Below are positions 1 to 8,929 of a stretch of DNA of 36,392 nt, in pieces; within the stretch, counting starts at the first letter, position 1; every line of letters starts with the position of its first letter. The DNA comes from Bacteroidota bacterium (lineage in GTDB: Bacteria > Bacteroidota > Ignavibacteria > Palsa-1295): positions 1 to 36,392 of the forward strand of contig JAUZOQ010000026.1 of assembly GCA_030706385.1 (NCBI GenBank), in the 5' to 3' direction. The translations under genes were made by a program, and so were the position numbers. The notes beneath the pieces were generated by a model. The model did no database searches and had not been told where the DNA came from. It worked only from the letters and a program-made list of their open reading frames with translations.

Positions 1-3000
1 AGCCTTCTTCCTACTATAGATAATAGGATCAGAGATGCTCGAGCATCCGATGCTATCGGTGATCGAGATTGCATACGATCCGTTCGATGATATCGTAATT
101 CTATTGCTTGTTGCTCCTGGAATTGCTTGCCCATTCAACAACCATTGATATGATGTTGCAAGAGTCGTGCAGAAAAGCGTATCGTTAACTTGCGTGATGA
201 TCGGCTTCGATGGAAGTGGGAAGACTGTCACGGATATAGTAGAAGATGATCCGCTGCATCCGCCGCTGTTGGTAACGAGAACGGAATAGCTTCCCGCCTC
301 TCCTGTTCGCAAGAATTCGTTCGTAGCTCCGGAGATAAGAGATCCATCTTTCGACCACCGGTACGTTGCATATCCGCTTCCGGCATCGAGGGTGACGGAG
401 TCACCTGCGCAGAAAGAGAGTGCGCCGATTGCAGTGATGACGGGATGGAGCGAGGAGTCGATCGTGATCGTAATCGTTGCCGTATCGATGCAGCCGCCAA
501 AAATGGAATCAATCTCTGTCACCGTGCCGGTGCCCGTGGAGGCATCATTCCACTGAACGGAAATGATGTGAGAGCCTTGCCCACCTGTGATCATACCGTT
601 TGAAACGATCCAGCGATAGCTCACACTATCTTCGAAAGGAACAGAATAAGATTCGGGTCCGTCGCCAACACATATAGAAAGAGGTCCGCTGATCTCGACT
701 TGTGATGATGAGTCGATCGTGACGGAGAAGGGAGTGCTCATGCAGCCGGACGCATTCAGAGCTCGAACCGTATAGATACCGATTTGATCGATGGTGATGA
801 CTTGTGTTGTATCTCCGGTATTCCATAAGAACTTTGCTGCTGTCTTGGGGTCGGAGACATTTGCTTGGAGTTGCAGAGAACTTCCCGGACACAGGTGCAG
901 CGGTCCGTTTGCAGTAATGGAAGTAACGATTGGAGCCGGAGTCATAGTAATGAATACCGTTGCCGAACTTCCGGTGCAACCACCGCTGCCACGGACGGTA
1001 ACGGAATAACTACCGGCAGTGCGAACGATCGTACTATCGGCTGTGCTCCCATCACTCCACGCATAAGCAACAAAACCTTTTGCTGCGTGAAGAACGATGC
1101 TATCGCCATCGCAAAGATTAATGTTTCCGTCAGGAGAGATTGTCGGCACAAGAGTTGAATTCACGATGATCGTAATCGTCGTATCGCCCGTGCATCCCAG
1201 CGGAGTAGTTTGATGCAAGGTCAATCTCCATGTTCCCGATGTCAGCCAATGCACATCGATCGAATCGGGTCGCGTCGTTGAGGTGATCGTACCTCCACCT
1301 GAAAGAGTCCAGGACAAGGTATCGTTCGTTCTTCCGATCGCTCGGTAGCTTGTTACCGATTGCGGGCAGGCGGAGTTTGGCCCGATCACGATCGGGCTAA
1401 TTGGCAAGAGCACGGCAGTGACCGTATCGCTTACGCCTTGACATCCGTTCTGATCGGCGACAGTGACAAAATACTTGCCGATGCTTTTCGGGACCAAGCT
1501 ATCGGCTGTTGATCCGTCGTTCCACTGGTAACGGCTATATCCTTTATCGGCATGAAGTGTTACGGCATCGCTGCATAGAGAGACAATGCTATCGGGCGTG
1601 ATGCGTGGATGCAAAGAGGGAACAGTAATTAAGATCGTATTGCTTTGTGCAATACATCCATTCGTATCGGCAGCGACAACATAGTATGTACCACTTTGGC
1701 GTACGATCAGCGAATCCGAAGAACTTCCATCGCTCCATTTATAGGAAAAGTATTTTCGATCAAGTCGCAAGATGACGCTATCGCCTTTGCAGAATGTAAT
1801 GGGGCCGGAAGCTGTGATGAGCGGTGTCGGAAGAGGGTTCACAACGATGGTGATCTTCGCAAGTGCCTGACAGCCATTGGCATCGGTAACCGACTCCGTA
1901 TATGTTGTTGTCGCATTCGGAAATGCTCCAGTAACTCCAAGAGTCGGAGTGCTGATGCCTGTGACAGGCGACCAGTTATACGTATACGGCGGAGTCCCGC
2001 CGCGTGCCGAATCGCCGATGACGAGATATGTTCCGGCACACATCGTATCTGCCGTTTTAAGCGTCAGCTTCGGAGTAGGGTTCACAACGAAGAACAGCGT
2101 ATCACTGAGGCCATCGCATCCGGCAATGTTCGTGATAGCCACATTGAATTTATGCAATCCGGCAGCGATCGTATCAGGAATAATATATTGAAATGAATTA
2201 TTCAGCCAGGGAAGAGGCTTGCTGCCATCTTTCCAATTAACCGATGTATAATTGTAATTTGCCAACGTGATCGTATCCGGATCGCCTTTACAGATCGGGT
2301 TGCGAGTAGCCGTCAGAATTGGAGTCGTGAGATCGCAGAACTTGACGAGATAGCCATTCTCTTGCTTCACATGATTGGAATTTGTATATGTGAAGGCAGA
2401 TTGGTAGGTGCCGGCAGTTGCGATTCCGGTATCGCTGAGAGTGAATCCGCAGATCAGCGGATTCCCATAAAGATCGGTCGTTACACCCCAGGCTCCGTTC
2501 CACTCGTTACCGGCAAAGTATGTTCCCCAGATTCGGGCGCCGTCAGTAGTAAATTTTTCCAGGAATGCGCAATCGTTCGAATTCGTATCGGCATTAATAA
2601 CTTTGGCAAATGTCGTCTGATATGCACCTGCCGTTGCCAAGAGATCCGGATAGTTGGATTCGCCCGTGATAAACAAGAATCCATTCTTCTCGCAAATATC
2701 AAAAAGCCCAATGTCTTTTCTGCCATAGGTCGAACCAAAATATGTCGACCAGATGCGCGAACCGGATGAGTCGAATTTAACTATTAAACCCGCACCTGTA
2801 TCGTTAGGCATAGTTTCTTGAAATGCTCCCGTCGTTGCAAGTCCGCTTGAGGCTAAGCCGTTTGGATCGTAATAGGAATCGAAGCCCGCACCGCCGACTA
2901 TATAGACATTCGAATGAGGATCCGAACAGACGCTATACATCAGCTCAAAACCTGTTCCACCATAGTATGTACCCCATTTCAGATTGCCATTGCCGCCGAA

Positions 3001-4644
3001 CCTTGCCACAAAACCATCAGGCTCCTGCAACCATGTTGCAGTCGGACTCTTATTACTCAAGACGGCTTGGAATGACCCCGCAGTGCCAATACTATCGGTA
3101 CACGTTGTCCAGCCGGTAATAATCGCATTGCCTTGGGGGTCTACCGTTACGCTTTGAACCGTGCCCTCGCCATTCCACCCATAGTATGTTCCCCAAAGTA
3201 ACGATCCTGATGGATTGAATTTGGCCAGGAACGACATGCTATTTCCCGCTCCCTGAGTTCCTAATGTTTTTTGGTATCCTCCACTTGTGGCAATTCCCGT
3301 ATCACTTGCTGTACCGCCGCTGAGAAAAATATTATCATCATGATCGATGGCAACACACTGATAAATATTATCCCGGTCCTCTTCCTCAGGACCACCAAAG
3401 TAAGCGCCCCACAGCAATGCACCGGTGCTGTCGAATTTTGTCAGAAACGCATCACCATCATCGCCACGACCGTCAAGAAGAGGATTAAATTGCTTGTGTG
3501 CTCCGGGCGTGGCAATTCCGTTTTCGCTTGTCGTAAGTCCTCCGATAACGACATTCCTATGCTTATCCGTTGCTAATCCGAAAGGATAGGTTGCACCGCG
3601 TCCGCCATAGGTCGTAGCCCAAATCAGTTTTCCGAGTTGGTCGAATTTACAGATACGTGCTCCATAACCCACGACAAATGTATCTTGGTATGTCCCTGCT
3701 GTCGCAAGAACGGTATGACTATAGACAAAGCCACTGGTGTAGATATTGTTGCTTGAATCCAACGCCACATTATATATTCGTGTGCCCATGTCACCTGTTA
3801 CGTAGGTGGCCCATTGCCGAGTCGGAGGATCGATAACGAGATCTTTCTTTCTGTCATAGTTTCCGATGGTGAACCGTAGATCGTTATCGGCGATGACAAA
3901 ATCTGAAGGTATTACAACTTCTCTATTCGAGCCTTGATAGGAATACGGTTTATCTTCTTCTATGCTGCCTAGTAATGAGTATATCCGAAATTTCCCATCA
4001 GGCGAACAATTCATCGAGTCCATTCCCGAGTAGCGCATGACGATCTTGTTCGGCTCGCCTCCGGGATGGACGATGAAGTCGTACTTCATCACATCATCTG
4101 TGCTATAGATAATAAGATCGATATGAGGATACAGATCATGATAAATGATCTTTCGATACCCATGTATGCCATGAAGCCTGCAATGAGCGAGATAGAAATT
4201 ATAGTATGCGTCTACTGCATTTTGTGCTTCGATCCGGGGATGCTTGTTCGCTCCGATAAAATCCATATCGAGCCGTTGGAGGATGATGGTATCAGGATTC
4301 GGGATGCGTCGAGGTTCAAAACCAACAGTTGCTCGATGCATTTTCGCTGGAGGCTCAGGTCCGGAAATTATCCGGGTAAAGATGAAATGCAGTCCATGTG
4401 ATGTCAGATAGCATTTCAAGCCATTCGCATCGGAGCTATAGAGGATTTCGGGCATCGGATTTCCGTTCTTATCCTCGAGCTGTCCTTTATTTTCGATAAA
4501 TTCGATCCCGGAAGAGGCGAGGGCATAAGAACTTAGCAGGGAAGGCCGTTGGCAGATCGTATTCGGAGCCTGGCTATAGGAATTTTCGACACCGAACGTG
4601 CAACAAAGAGTAAGAACGGTGCAAAAAAGAAAGAGAGATTTCAT
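1..4644 (-). CDS. Giant secreted SBBP-repeat / Ig-like protein, C-terminus cut by window edge
   Basis: The reading frame starts at ATG 4644 and stays open to base 1, giving 1548 residues without a stop, so the C-terminus lies outside the window. Residues 1-24 are a signal peptide ending near SYSQA. Residues about 40-265 contain the FIENKGQ-type domain that usually precedes SBBP repeats (DUF7948-like). About 280-770 is a run of SBBP beta-propeller repeats, each pairing a 'KFDxxGxLxWxTYxGG' unit with a GTYQ-type strand. About 770-1548 is a series of Ig/PKD-like domains with recurring CxGDSV, YxWSDGSxADS and VTVxDxNGC motifs, two Cys per domain. Such proteins are exported and surface-attached in Bacteroidota, often by T9SS; a sorting domain is expected in the missing end but is not seen. 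The role is probably adhesion or surface structure (inference). The gene is divergent from the sigma/anti-sigma pair, which could control it. Confidence 0.88.
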   Translation of the reverse strand, partial: MKSLFLFCTVLTLCCTFGVENSYSQAPNTICQRPSLLSSYALASSGIEFIENKGQLEDKNGNPMPEILYSSDANGLKCYLTSHGLHFIFTRIISGPEPPAKMHRATVGFEPRRIPNPDTIILQRLDMDFIGANKHPRIEAQNAVDAYYNFYLAHCRLHGIHGYRKIIYHDLYPHIDLIIYSTDDVMKYDFIVHPGGEPNKIVMRYSGMDSMNCSPDGKFRIYSLLGSIEEDKPYSYQGSNREVVIPSDFVIADNDLRFTIGNYDRKKDLVIDPPTRQWATYVTGDMGTRIYNVALDSSNNIYTSGFVYSHTVLATAGTYQDTFVVGYGARICKFDQLGKLIWATTYGGRGATYPFGLATDKHRNVVIGGLTTSENGIATPGAHKQFNPLLDGRGDDGDAFLTKFDSTGALLWGAYFGGPEEEDRDNIYQCVAIDHDDNIFLSGGTASDTGIATSGGYQKTLGTQGAGNSMSFLAKFNPSGSLLWGTYYGWNGEGTVQSVTVDPQGNAIITGWTTCTDSIGTAGSFQAVLSNKSPTATWLQEPDGFVARFGGNGNLKWGTYYGGTGFELMYSVCSDPHSNVYIVGGAGFDSYYDPNGLASSGLATTGAFQETMPNDTGAGLIVKFDSSGSRIWSTYFGSTYGRKDIGLFDICEKNGFLFITGESNYPDLLATAGAYQTTFAKVINADTNSNDCAFLEKFTTDGARIWGTYFAGNEWNGAWGVTTDLYGNPLICGFTLSDTGIATAGTYQSAFTYTNSNHVKQENGYLVKFCDLTTPILTATRNPICKGDPDTITLANYNYTSVNWKDGSKPLPWLNNSFQYIIPDTIAAGLHKFNVAITNIAGCDGLSDTLFFVVNPTPKLTLKTADTMCAGTYLVIGDSARGGTPPYTYNWSPVTGISTPTLGVTGAFPNATTTYTESVTDANGCQALAKITIVVNPLPTPLITASGPITFCKGDSVILRLDRKYFSYKWSDGSSSDSLIVRQSGTYYVVAADTNGCIAQSNTILITVPSLHPRITPDSIVSLCSDAVTLHADKGYSRYQWNDGSTADSLVPKSIGKYFVTVADQNGCQGVSDTVTAVLLPISPIVIGPNSACPQSVTSYRAIGRTNDTLSWTLSGGGTITSTTRPDSIDVHWLTSGTWRLTLHQTTPLGCTGDTTITIIVNSTLVPTISPDGNINLCDGDSIVLHAAKGFVAYAWSDGSTADSTIVRTAGSYSVTVRGSGGCTGSSATVFITMTPAPIVTSITANGPLHLCPGSSLQLQANVSDPKTAAKFLWNTGDTTQVITIDQIGIYTVRALNASGCMSTPFSVTIDSSSQVEISGPLSICVGDGPESYSVPFEDSVSYRWIVSNGMITGGQGSHIISVQWNDASTGTGTVTEIDSIFGGCIDTATITITIDSSLHPVITAIGALSFCAGDSVTLDAGSGYATYRWSKDGSLISGATNEFLRTGEAGSYSVLVTNSGGCSGSSSTISVTVFPLPSKPIITQVNDTLFCTTLATSYQWLLNGQAIPGATSNRITISSNGSYAISITDSIGCSSISDPIIYSRKKA

Positions 4645-4662
4645 AGTGGCGCGTTCGCTTCG

Positions 4663-4670
4663 CAAATATA
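4663..4670 (-). promoter_or_regulatory. Candidate -7 element for the giant SBBP gene
   Basis: On the minus strand this reads TATATTTG, a full match to the Bacteroidota -7 consensus TAnnTTTG. It lies 18 bases upstream of the start codon at 4644. No clear -33 TTTG is seen at the usual 19-21 base spacing, so support rests on the -7 element alone. Confidence 0.4.
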
Positions 4671-4722
4671 GCACATTCCAACCATGTGTTCGGTGCCTGC
4701 TGATAAGACACGGATCGGAGAG

Positions 4723-4754
4723 TTTTGTCCCCAGGAATTAATTGTGTATTTTTG
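4723..4754 (+). promoter_or_regulatory. Bacteroidota-type promoter of the sigma/anti-sigma operon
   Basis: TTTTG (4723-4727) and TATTTTTG (4747-4754) are separated by exactly 19 bases. This fits the Bacteroidota primary sigma factor consensus TTTG-N19-21-TAnnTTTG. Transcription would begin near 4761, about 50 bases before the GTG start of the sigma gene. The operon therefore appears to have a housekeeping promoter, although an additional ECF promoter cannot be excluded. Confidence 0.65.
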
Positions 4755-4811
4755 GTGACCAGTTCGGGGACGGAATCCGATCTTCGGTGTCATATATCAT
4801 AAATCATCGCC

Positions 4812-5366
4812 GTGGCAGACGAACATAAAAGCGAAAACGACCTTATAAAGGATCTTCGGGGTTCCCGGAAGGAAGCAGAAAAGGCTTTCTCGGAGCTTTA
4901 TAGCCGTTATGGTCAACGGATCTACGCCTTTATCCTGCGGATGACAAGCGATCGGACTGCCAGCCAGGATCTGTTGCAGGAAACATTTGTAAAATTTTTC
5001 AATGCTACAAAGCAGGACCTGGTCTTTACCAATCCCGGTGGATTCATGATGATGATCGCCCGGAATCTGTGTCTGAATTGGAAGCGTGATGAACATCCGA
5101 CACTTCCGTTGGAAGAATTTTTGGAATCCGAGCATGAAGCAGGGATCGAGCGCGATGAACTGCTCAATCTCGTAACTGTTGCCCTTGAACTGCTGGAGTA
5201 CGAATATCGTGAAGCCTTTGTCCTGAAATATTATCAGGGATATTCGTACGAAGAAATGTCTGCCATCACCGGTTCGACCGTTACTGCGCTGAAGAAGCGA
5301 GTCTGGCGGGCAAAAGAAAAAATTCGATCCACCCTGAAGCCGTATATCCTTGAACTCAAAAACTGA
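4812..5366 (+). CDS. ECF-type RNA polymerase sigma factor
   Basis: A 184-residue sigma-70 family protein of ECF size, containing only regions 2 and 4. Region 2 (about 22-90) shows FSELYSRYGQRIYAFILR and the core-binding segment LLQETFVKFF. Region 4 (about 122-175) shows the EYREAFVLKYYQGYSYEEM helix-turn-helix and the AxKKRVxRAKEKI recognition helix. It should direct core RNA polymerase to a small regulon in response to an envelope signal. The start is GTG at 4812; no ATG is better placed. Five bases after its stop comes a membrane protein with an anti-sigma-like cytoplasmic head, the expected partner. The target promoter motif cannot be read from this window, and the ECF subgroup is unknown. 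Confidence 0.93.
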   Translation: MADEHKSENDLIKDLRGSRKEAEKAFSELYSRYGQRIYAFILRMTSDRTASQDLLQETFVKFFNATKQDLVFTNPGGFMMMIARNLCLNWKRDEHPTLPLEEFLESEHEAGIERDELLNLVTVALELLEYEYREAFVLKYYQGYSYEEMSAITGSTVTALKKRVWRAKEKIRSTLKPYILELKN

Positions 5367-5371
5367 AAGCT

Positions 5372-6367
5372 ATGGAAACGTCCTATCAAAAATTGATTCA
5401 CGATTATTTGGATGGTACGCTAAGCGAAGAGGAGGAGAGGTCGCTGTTCGATAATCTCTCGGCTCACCCGGAGTGGCGTGAAGAACTTGCTTTTCAGATG
5501 CGTATGCATGAAGCAATGCAGAAGGATATTGCTTCGGTGAGTATTCCGGCCAAGACCACTGCATCGGTCTTTGCAGCGTTGGGGTTCGGTGTTCCTCAGA
5601 AAGCTTCGGCTGCTTTTTTTGCCAAAGCACTTCCGCGACTTGGGCTATCCAAAGCGATCATCGGAATCTCATCCCTTGCCGTTGCTGCCGTTTCTGTTTA
5701 CGTAATCGCCCCCAAGACTGCGGATTCACCGAAGCAGATCGCTGCAACAACCGTTCGGACGCCTGTTGTACCTGCTGCTGAAAATATTTCACCTACGCAA
5801 TCTCCGAACATTGCAACTCTGCCCGCAGCCGAGAGGGAAGCCGCTCATCCGGCACCTGAACTTCACCGGTCCTATCAGGATATCGGAAAATTTTCTTCTG
5901 TCGATTACCTGACGAAATCGAAAGTCATCGGAATTACGAGCGGAGGAAACATTTTTATTTCGGATGACGGCGGCTCATTGTGGAGTGAAGCAAGATCGAA
6001 TACATCGAAGGATCTCTATGGCGTTCATTTTTCCGATTCATCGAACGGCGTCATAGTCGGCGCTGCAGGTACCATCCTTTTAACCGCTAATTCAGGGAAG
6101 GACTGGGCATCGGTTTCAAGCGGGACGGAAGCAAATCTGATCGCCGTCCGCTACATCACTCGCGATACGCTTTTTGCCTGCGGTGCGCAGGGCACGATCT
6201 TACGAAGTACTTCGGGCGGTCTCATCTGGAAAAAACTGGAAAGCGGGACTGCGGCAAGCCTCTTCAAGATCCGATTCCAGAATGGAAGGGAAGGTACGAT
6301 CGGCGGAGAGCACGGAATTACGCTGCAAACTCACGACGGAGGATCGTCCTGGTCGCCTTTGCCCTGA
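5372..6367 (+). CDS. Anti-sigma factor fused to a periplasmic Ycf48-like beta-propeller
   Basis: A 331-residue single-pass membrane protein. Residues 1-90 form a small helical cytoplasmic head (LIHDYLDGTLSEEEERSLF) like the N-terminal part of many anti-sigma factors, but the HxxxCxxC zinc motif is absent. Residues about 95-113 are the membrane segment (AIIGISSLAVAAVSVYVIA). A Pro/Ala/Thr-rich linker runs to about 170. Residues 170-331 hold four Asp-box-like repeats ending in DDGGSLW, ANSGKDW, TSGGLIW and HDGGSSW, with the VxFxDxxxGxxVGxxGTIL pattern of Ycf48/HCF136-type propellers. It is placed five bases after the ECF sigma gene. The inferred role is to hold that sigma factor and release it when the periplasmic propeller senses a ligand or misfolded protein. 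Four repeats seem few for a closed propeller, so it may be partial or oligomeric. Confidence 0.85.
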   Translation: METSYQKLIHDYLDGTLSEEEERSLFDNLSAHPEWREELAFQMRMHEAMQKDIASVSIPAKTTASVFAALGFGVPQKASAAFFAKALPRLGLSKAIIGISSLAVAAVSVYVIAPKTADSPKQIAATTVRTPVVPAAENISPTQSPNIATLPAAEREAAHPAPELHRSYQDIGKFSSVDYLTKSKVIGITSGGNIFISDDGGSLWSEARSNTSKDLYGVHFSDSSNGVIVGAAGTILLTANSGKDWASVSSGTEANLIAVRYITRDTLFACGAQGTILRSTSGGLIWKKLESGTAASLFKIRFQNGREGTIGGEHGITLQTHDGGSSWSPLP

Positions 6368-6377
6368 TACCTGTTCG

Positions 6378-7259
6378 TTATAACTGGAACATTCTCGAAA
6401 TATTGAATCCGAGTTGTATTCCGCCTTTGAGCCAATTATTATAGGTCTCGGTAATAAATGCTTTTTCGTTCATTCCGTTGGAGTTCGAAAGATGCACCTG
6501 AAATACATGGCCACCGGTTTCAATATCAAATCCGACTGCAATAGGATCGTAATTCAATCCGGATTTCATTCCGTTGAAGGGATGAAACCAATCGAAGGTA
6601 AACGAAATGCGATTGGTGACTCGGATTCTTCCACCAAATCCTAAAGCGTAAATATCGTGGGGATCACTCTTGAGATCGACGAGGTTCCGATGGACAAGAG
6701 TGGGAGAGAGCTGAACGCTAAAATCATCATTGAGTTTGGAGCCGAGCAGCACTTGTTGAAAGAATGCAAGACGCGAAGTAAAATAATTGGAGATGGTCTG
6801 ATCCGGAAACGGCAATGTTTCGCAAGTCACTCCGGCCACAAGAACAACTGATAGAGGCATTTGTCTTGCACCCTTCGATTGTTGGATCAGCCTGTACTTC
6901 ACGGAGCCATCGTACTCTTTCTTGATCGAGCTTCGTCCGAAACCAACGAGTAGATCATTGAAGGGAGCGTAGTCGAAACTGAAACGAATCGTCGATTGGT
7001 CTAATCCGAAGAGCTGACTTGGCCCACCGTTGATCGGGCCAAATCGGTGCAATATCCTGAAATCGAGTGATCCGGCTCCGAGCATTTCAATGGATTGTCC
7101 ATTAATAATGCGCGTCGATTTGAAAGCGTTCTTAATATACTCGGTTTGCGGAATCGTATCCTTTACCAGATCGAGCAAACTCTCCTGAGCAAACATACGC
7201 GGGGCAAAGCCTCCGAAGATCGCAAGGGAGAAAGCGAGACAGGCAATTTTTTTTTTCAT
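6378..7259 (-). CDS. DUF5777-like outer-membrane beta-barrel protein
   Basis: 293 residues from ATG 7259. Residues 1-25 are a signal peptide (MKKKIACLAFSLAIFGGFAP, cleaved near MFAQ). The mature part alternates amphipathic strands typical of a porin-like barrel. It has the family-like segments RILHRFGPINGG, FSFDYAPFNDLLVGFGRS and GFDIETGGHVFQVHLSNS, and it ends in aromatic/hydrophobic residues. The start was set at 7259 because its ATG overlaps the stop of the upstream YceI gene as ATGA, the usual sign of coupled translation; an in-frame ATG at 7277 gives six more residues and is less likely. It is the last gene of a four-gene envelope operon. Function is unknown; transport or anchoring of the redox partners is an inference. 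Confidence 0.85.
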   Translation of the reverse strand: MKKKIACLAFSLAIFGGFAPRMFAQESLLDLVKDTIPQTEYIKNAFKSTRIINGQSIEMLGAGSLDFRILHRFGPINGGPSQLFGLDQSTIRFSFDYAPFNDLLVGFGRSSIKKEYDGSVKYRLIQQSKGARQMPLSVVLVAGVTCETLPFPDQTISNYFTSRLAFFQQVLLGSKLNDDFSVQLSPTLVHRNLVDLKSDPHDIYALGFGGRIRVTNRISFTFDWFHPFNGMKSGLNYDPIAVGFDIETGGHVFQVHLSNSNGMNEKAFITETYNNWLKGGIQLGFNISRMFQL

Positions 7260-7834
7260 GGCAACGGATCGAGCCAAACGGCTACCTGAATATTTACGGT
7301 GTTGGATATTTTATCTTTTACGAGTGAGGGGATCTCGATATCGAAATCGGAAAGTTGAATCTTGAACGCAGCCGTACCGCTTACTTTGCCATTCTTGACG
7401 ATCAATGTTCCGTGTGCAGGAACATCTTTTGTCAGTCCATGAATAGTGAGCTGGCCCGTGATCTTCACCGGATAGGATCCATCACGGGAGAGATCGACTT
7501 TAGAGAAATCGTCGATCTTTCCTTTATACGTCGATTTCGGATACTTATCGCTCTCAACATAATTCTCGTTGAAATGCTCCTGCATCAATGCACGCCTGAA
7601 TTCGAATGCCTTCAACAATACGGCAAGTTCCACATTCCCGGTCTTTGCATCGAGTACGAAGGTTGCCTTTTTGTTTTCTGCTGTGATATCTTCGAGGGGA
7701 CCGGATGCATCGAAAGTTATGTCACCGGATTTTGTAAAATACTTGCTTTGCGCATAACTTGATGCCTGGGTGAGACAGAATGCCAGCGCCAGAAAAAATA
7801 TTTGTGTTGTCTTCTTCATCATTAATGTATTCAT
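7256..7834 (-). CDS. YceI-family periplasmic lipocalin-like protein
   Basis: A 192-residue secreted protein with an N-terminal signal peptide (MKKTTQIFFLALAFCL, cut near SYAQ) and a YceI beta-barrel domain at about 35-190. Family features seen are KSGDITFDASGP at the first strand, FEFRRALMQEHFNENY, SDKYPKSTYKG, the GQLTIHGLTKDV strand, and the final DFDIEIPSLVKDKI. YceI proteins bind polyisoprenoid or other amphiphilic ligands in an eight-stranded barrel. In Bacteroidota they often sit beside cytochromes and barrel proteins. The start may be 7834 or the internal ATG at 7819, which gives a cleaner signal peptide. It lies 20 bases after the OB-fold gene and overlaps the next gene by four bases. 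Confidence 0.92.
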   Translation of the reverse strand: MNTLMMKKTTQIFFLALAFCLTQASSYAQSKYFTKSGDITFDASGPLEDITAENKKATFVLDAKTGNVELAVLLKAFEFRRALMQEHFNENYVESDKYPKSTYKGKIDDFSKVDLSRDGSYPVKITGQLTIHGLTKDVPAHGTLIVKNGKVSGTAAFKIQLSDFDIEIPSLVKDKISNTVNIQVAVWLDPLP

Positions 7835-7854
7835 AAATAGTCAGTTCATTCGCA

Positions 7855-8298
7855 TTATTGTCGTTTATCTTCATCAAATGTGCATCGCACGAGCACGACA
7901 TCGGTGAGCATGCCGCTACAAATACCGGTAACATTAACCGTATCTCCGGTGTGAAGTTTCTTTGCTTCTTCGATGTGGCGTGCATCGAGTTGGCAACTCA
8001 CATCGGCAATGGGATCTCCGCTATCGAGAGCAAGGCTGACCGAACCGGTGTGATCCGTACTCACCGCCTTCAACACTCCGCGTGCGCATGTCACTTTATT
8101 CAAATACTTCGCGTTGGCTGCACCTTCGTTTTCCGAAAATTCTTTAAAGAGTGCTGGAGCCGCAATGCACACATCGGCTTTTGTATTTGTCAGATCGGCG
8201 TTTCCGCGCGAATATTGATAGTATCCGTAGCCTGCGATACCTAAGAGTACTACGGCAACGCTGCCGAGTATCGTCCATGTTCTTTTCTTCAATGCCAT
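7855..8298 (-). CDS. Membrane-anchored OB-fold protein (tRNA_anti-like family)
   Basis: 147 residues. Residues 7-28 are a hydrophobic N-terminal anchor (WTILGSVAVVLLGIAGYGYY). The remainder fits the tRNA_anti-like OB-fold family: SADVCIAAPALFKEFSENE-type helix, then a five-strand barrel with CARGVLKAV, SVSLALDSG, DVSCQLD, GDTVNVTGICSGML and VVLVRC. Despite the family name, the periplasmic location argues against RNA binding; these domains occur in Bacteroidota envelope operons with unknown ligand. The sequence has several Cys (about 44, 71, 102, 127, 138) that could form disulfides. It lies between the haem lipoprotein (40 bases upstream) and the YceI gene (20 bases downstream), so it is likely co-transcribed with both. 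Confidence 0.8.
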   Translation of the reverse strand: MALKKRTWTILGSVAVVLLGIAGYGYYQYSRGNADLTNTKADVCIAAPALFKEFSENEGAANAKYLNKVTCARGVLKAVSTDHTGSVSLALDSGDPIADVSCQLDARHIEEAKKLHTGDTVNVTGICSGMLTDVVLVRCTFDEDKRQ

Positions 8299-8338
8299 CG
8301 TGTTATCCTCTTCCTATTCAATGTTTAATTCATAAAAT

Positions 8339-8722
8339 TTAATTATTGGGTGCGCCCATATTGATCCATTTCTGAATGATCGCAATATTGCAGTCGCTAA
8401 GTCTGCCACCATTGTTCGGCATCGCAAAGTATCCCGGCTGCTGCCTGATCGATCCCATCAATCTTCCTCCGGTAGCCACTGCTGCAAAATGCGAGTAATC
8501 ATCAAGTGTGACATTGCCGTTTGCAGCTGCATGTGTCTTGTCATGGCATGAATTGCAACTCGCATTGATAACAGGTGCGATCGAAACCGAATACGTGACC
8601 GCACTCGTGTCGCAGACAATGTTCTGATTTGCCGCTGAGTAGAGCTCTTCGGATGTATCGTAATAGCACCCCGCTACCGCTACCGAGATCAGGAGAGAAA
8701 GATAAAAAAGCTTACGTGTCAT
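8339..8722 (-). CDS. Monohaem c-type cytochrome lipoprotein
   Basis: 127 residues. A lipoprotein signal ends in the lipobox VAGC with acylated Cys19. One haem-binding CNSCH motif lies at 56-60 within a cytochrome-c-like domain. Met101 (FAMPNNGG) is the probable distal axial ligand, followed by the C-terminal helix CNIAIIQKWINMGAP that typically ends these domains. It should be an electron carrier tethered to a membrane face in the periplasm. It is the first gene of the operon with OB-fold, YceI and DUF5777 proteins, which suggests that the group works on a redox or envelope task. The redox partner cannot be read from the sequence. Confidence 0.9.
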   Translation of the reverse strand: MTRKLFYLSLLISVAVAGCYYDTSEELYSAANQNIVCDTSAVTYSVSIAPVINASCNSCHDKTHAAANGNVTLDDYSHFAAVATGGRLMGSIRQQPGYFAMPNNGGRLSDCNIAIIQKWINMGAPNN

Positions 8723-8929
8723 ATCTGATAAGATTCATGCAAAAACGGTACCAATCTCTGAAACCGCTCAGGTCTCGAACTATTTCAATGCTATAGAGAT
8801 ACGTCGGGAGGGTACATTGTTTCAATGAATAATTTGTCATAATTACTCAATCGCCTGAAATTGTCGAAACAACGGCCCGATATTTGAGTCAAAGTAGGGT
8901 ATCTTCCCCGATTGTTAAAACTATAAGTC

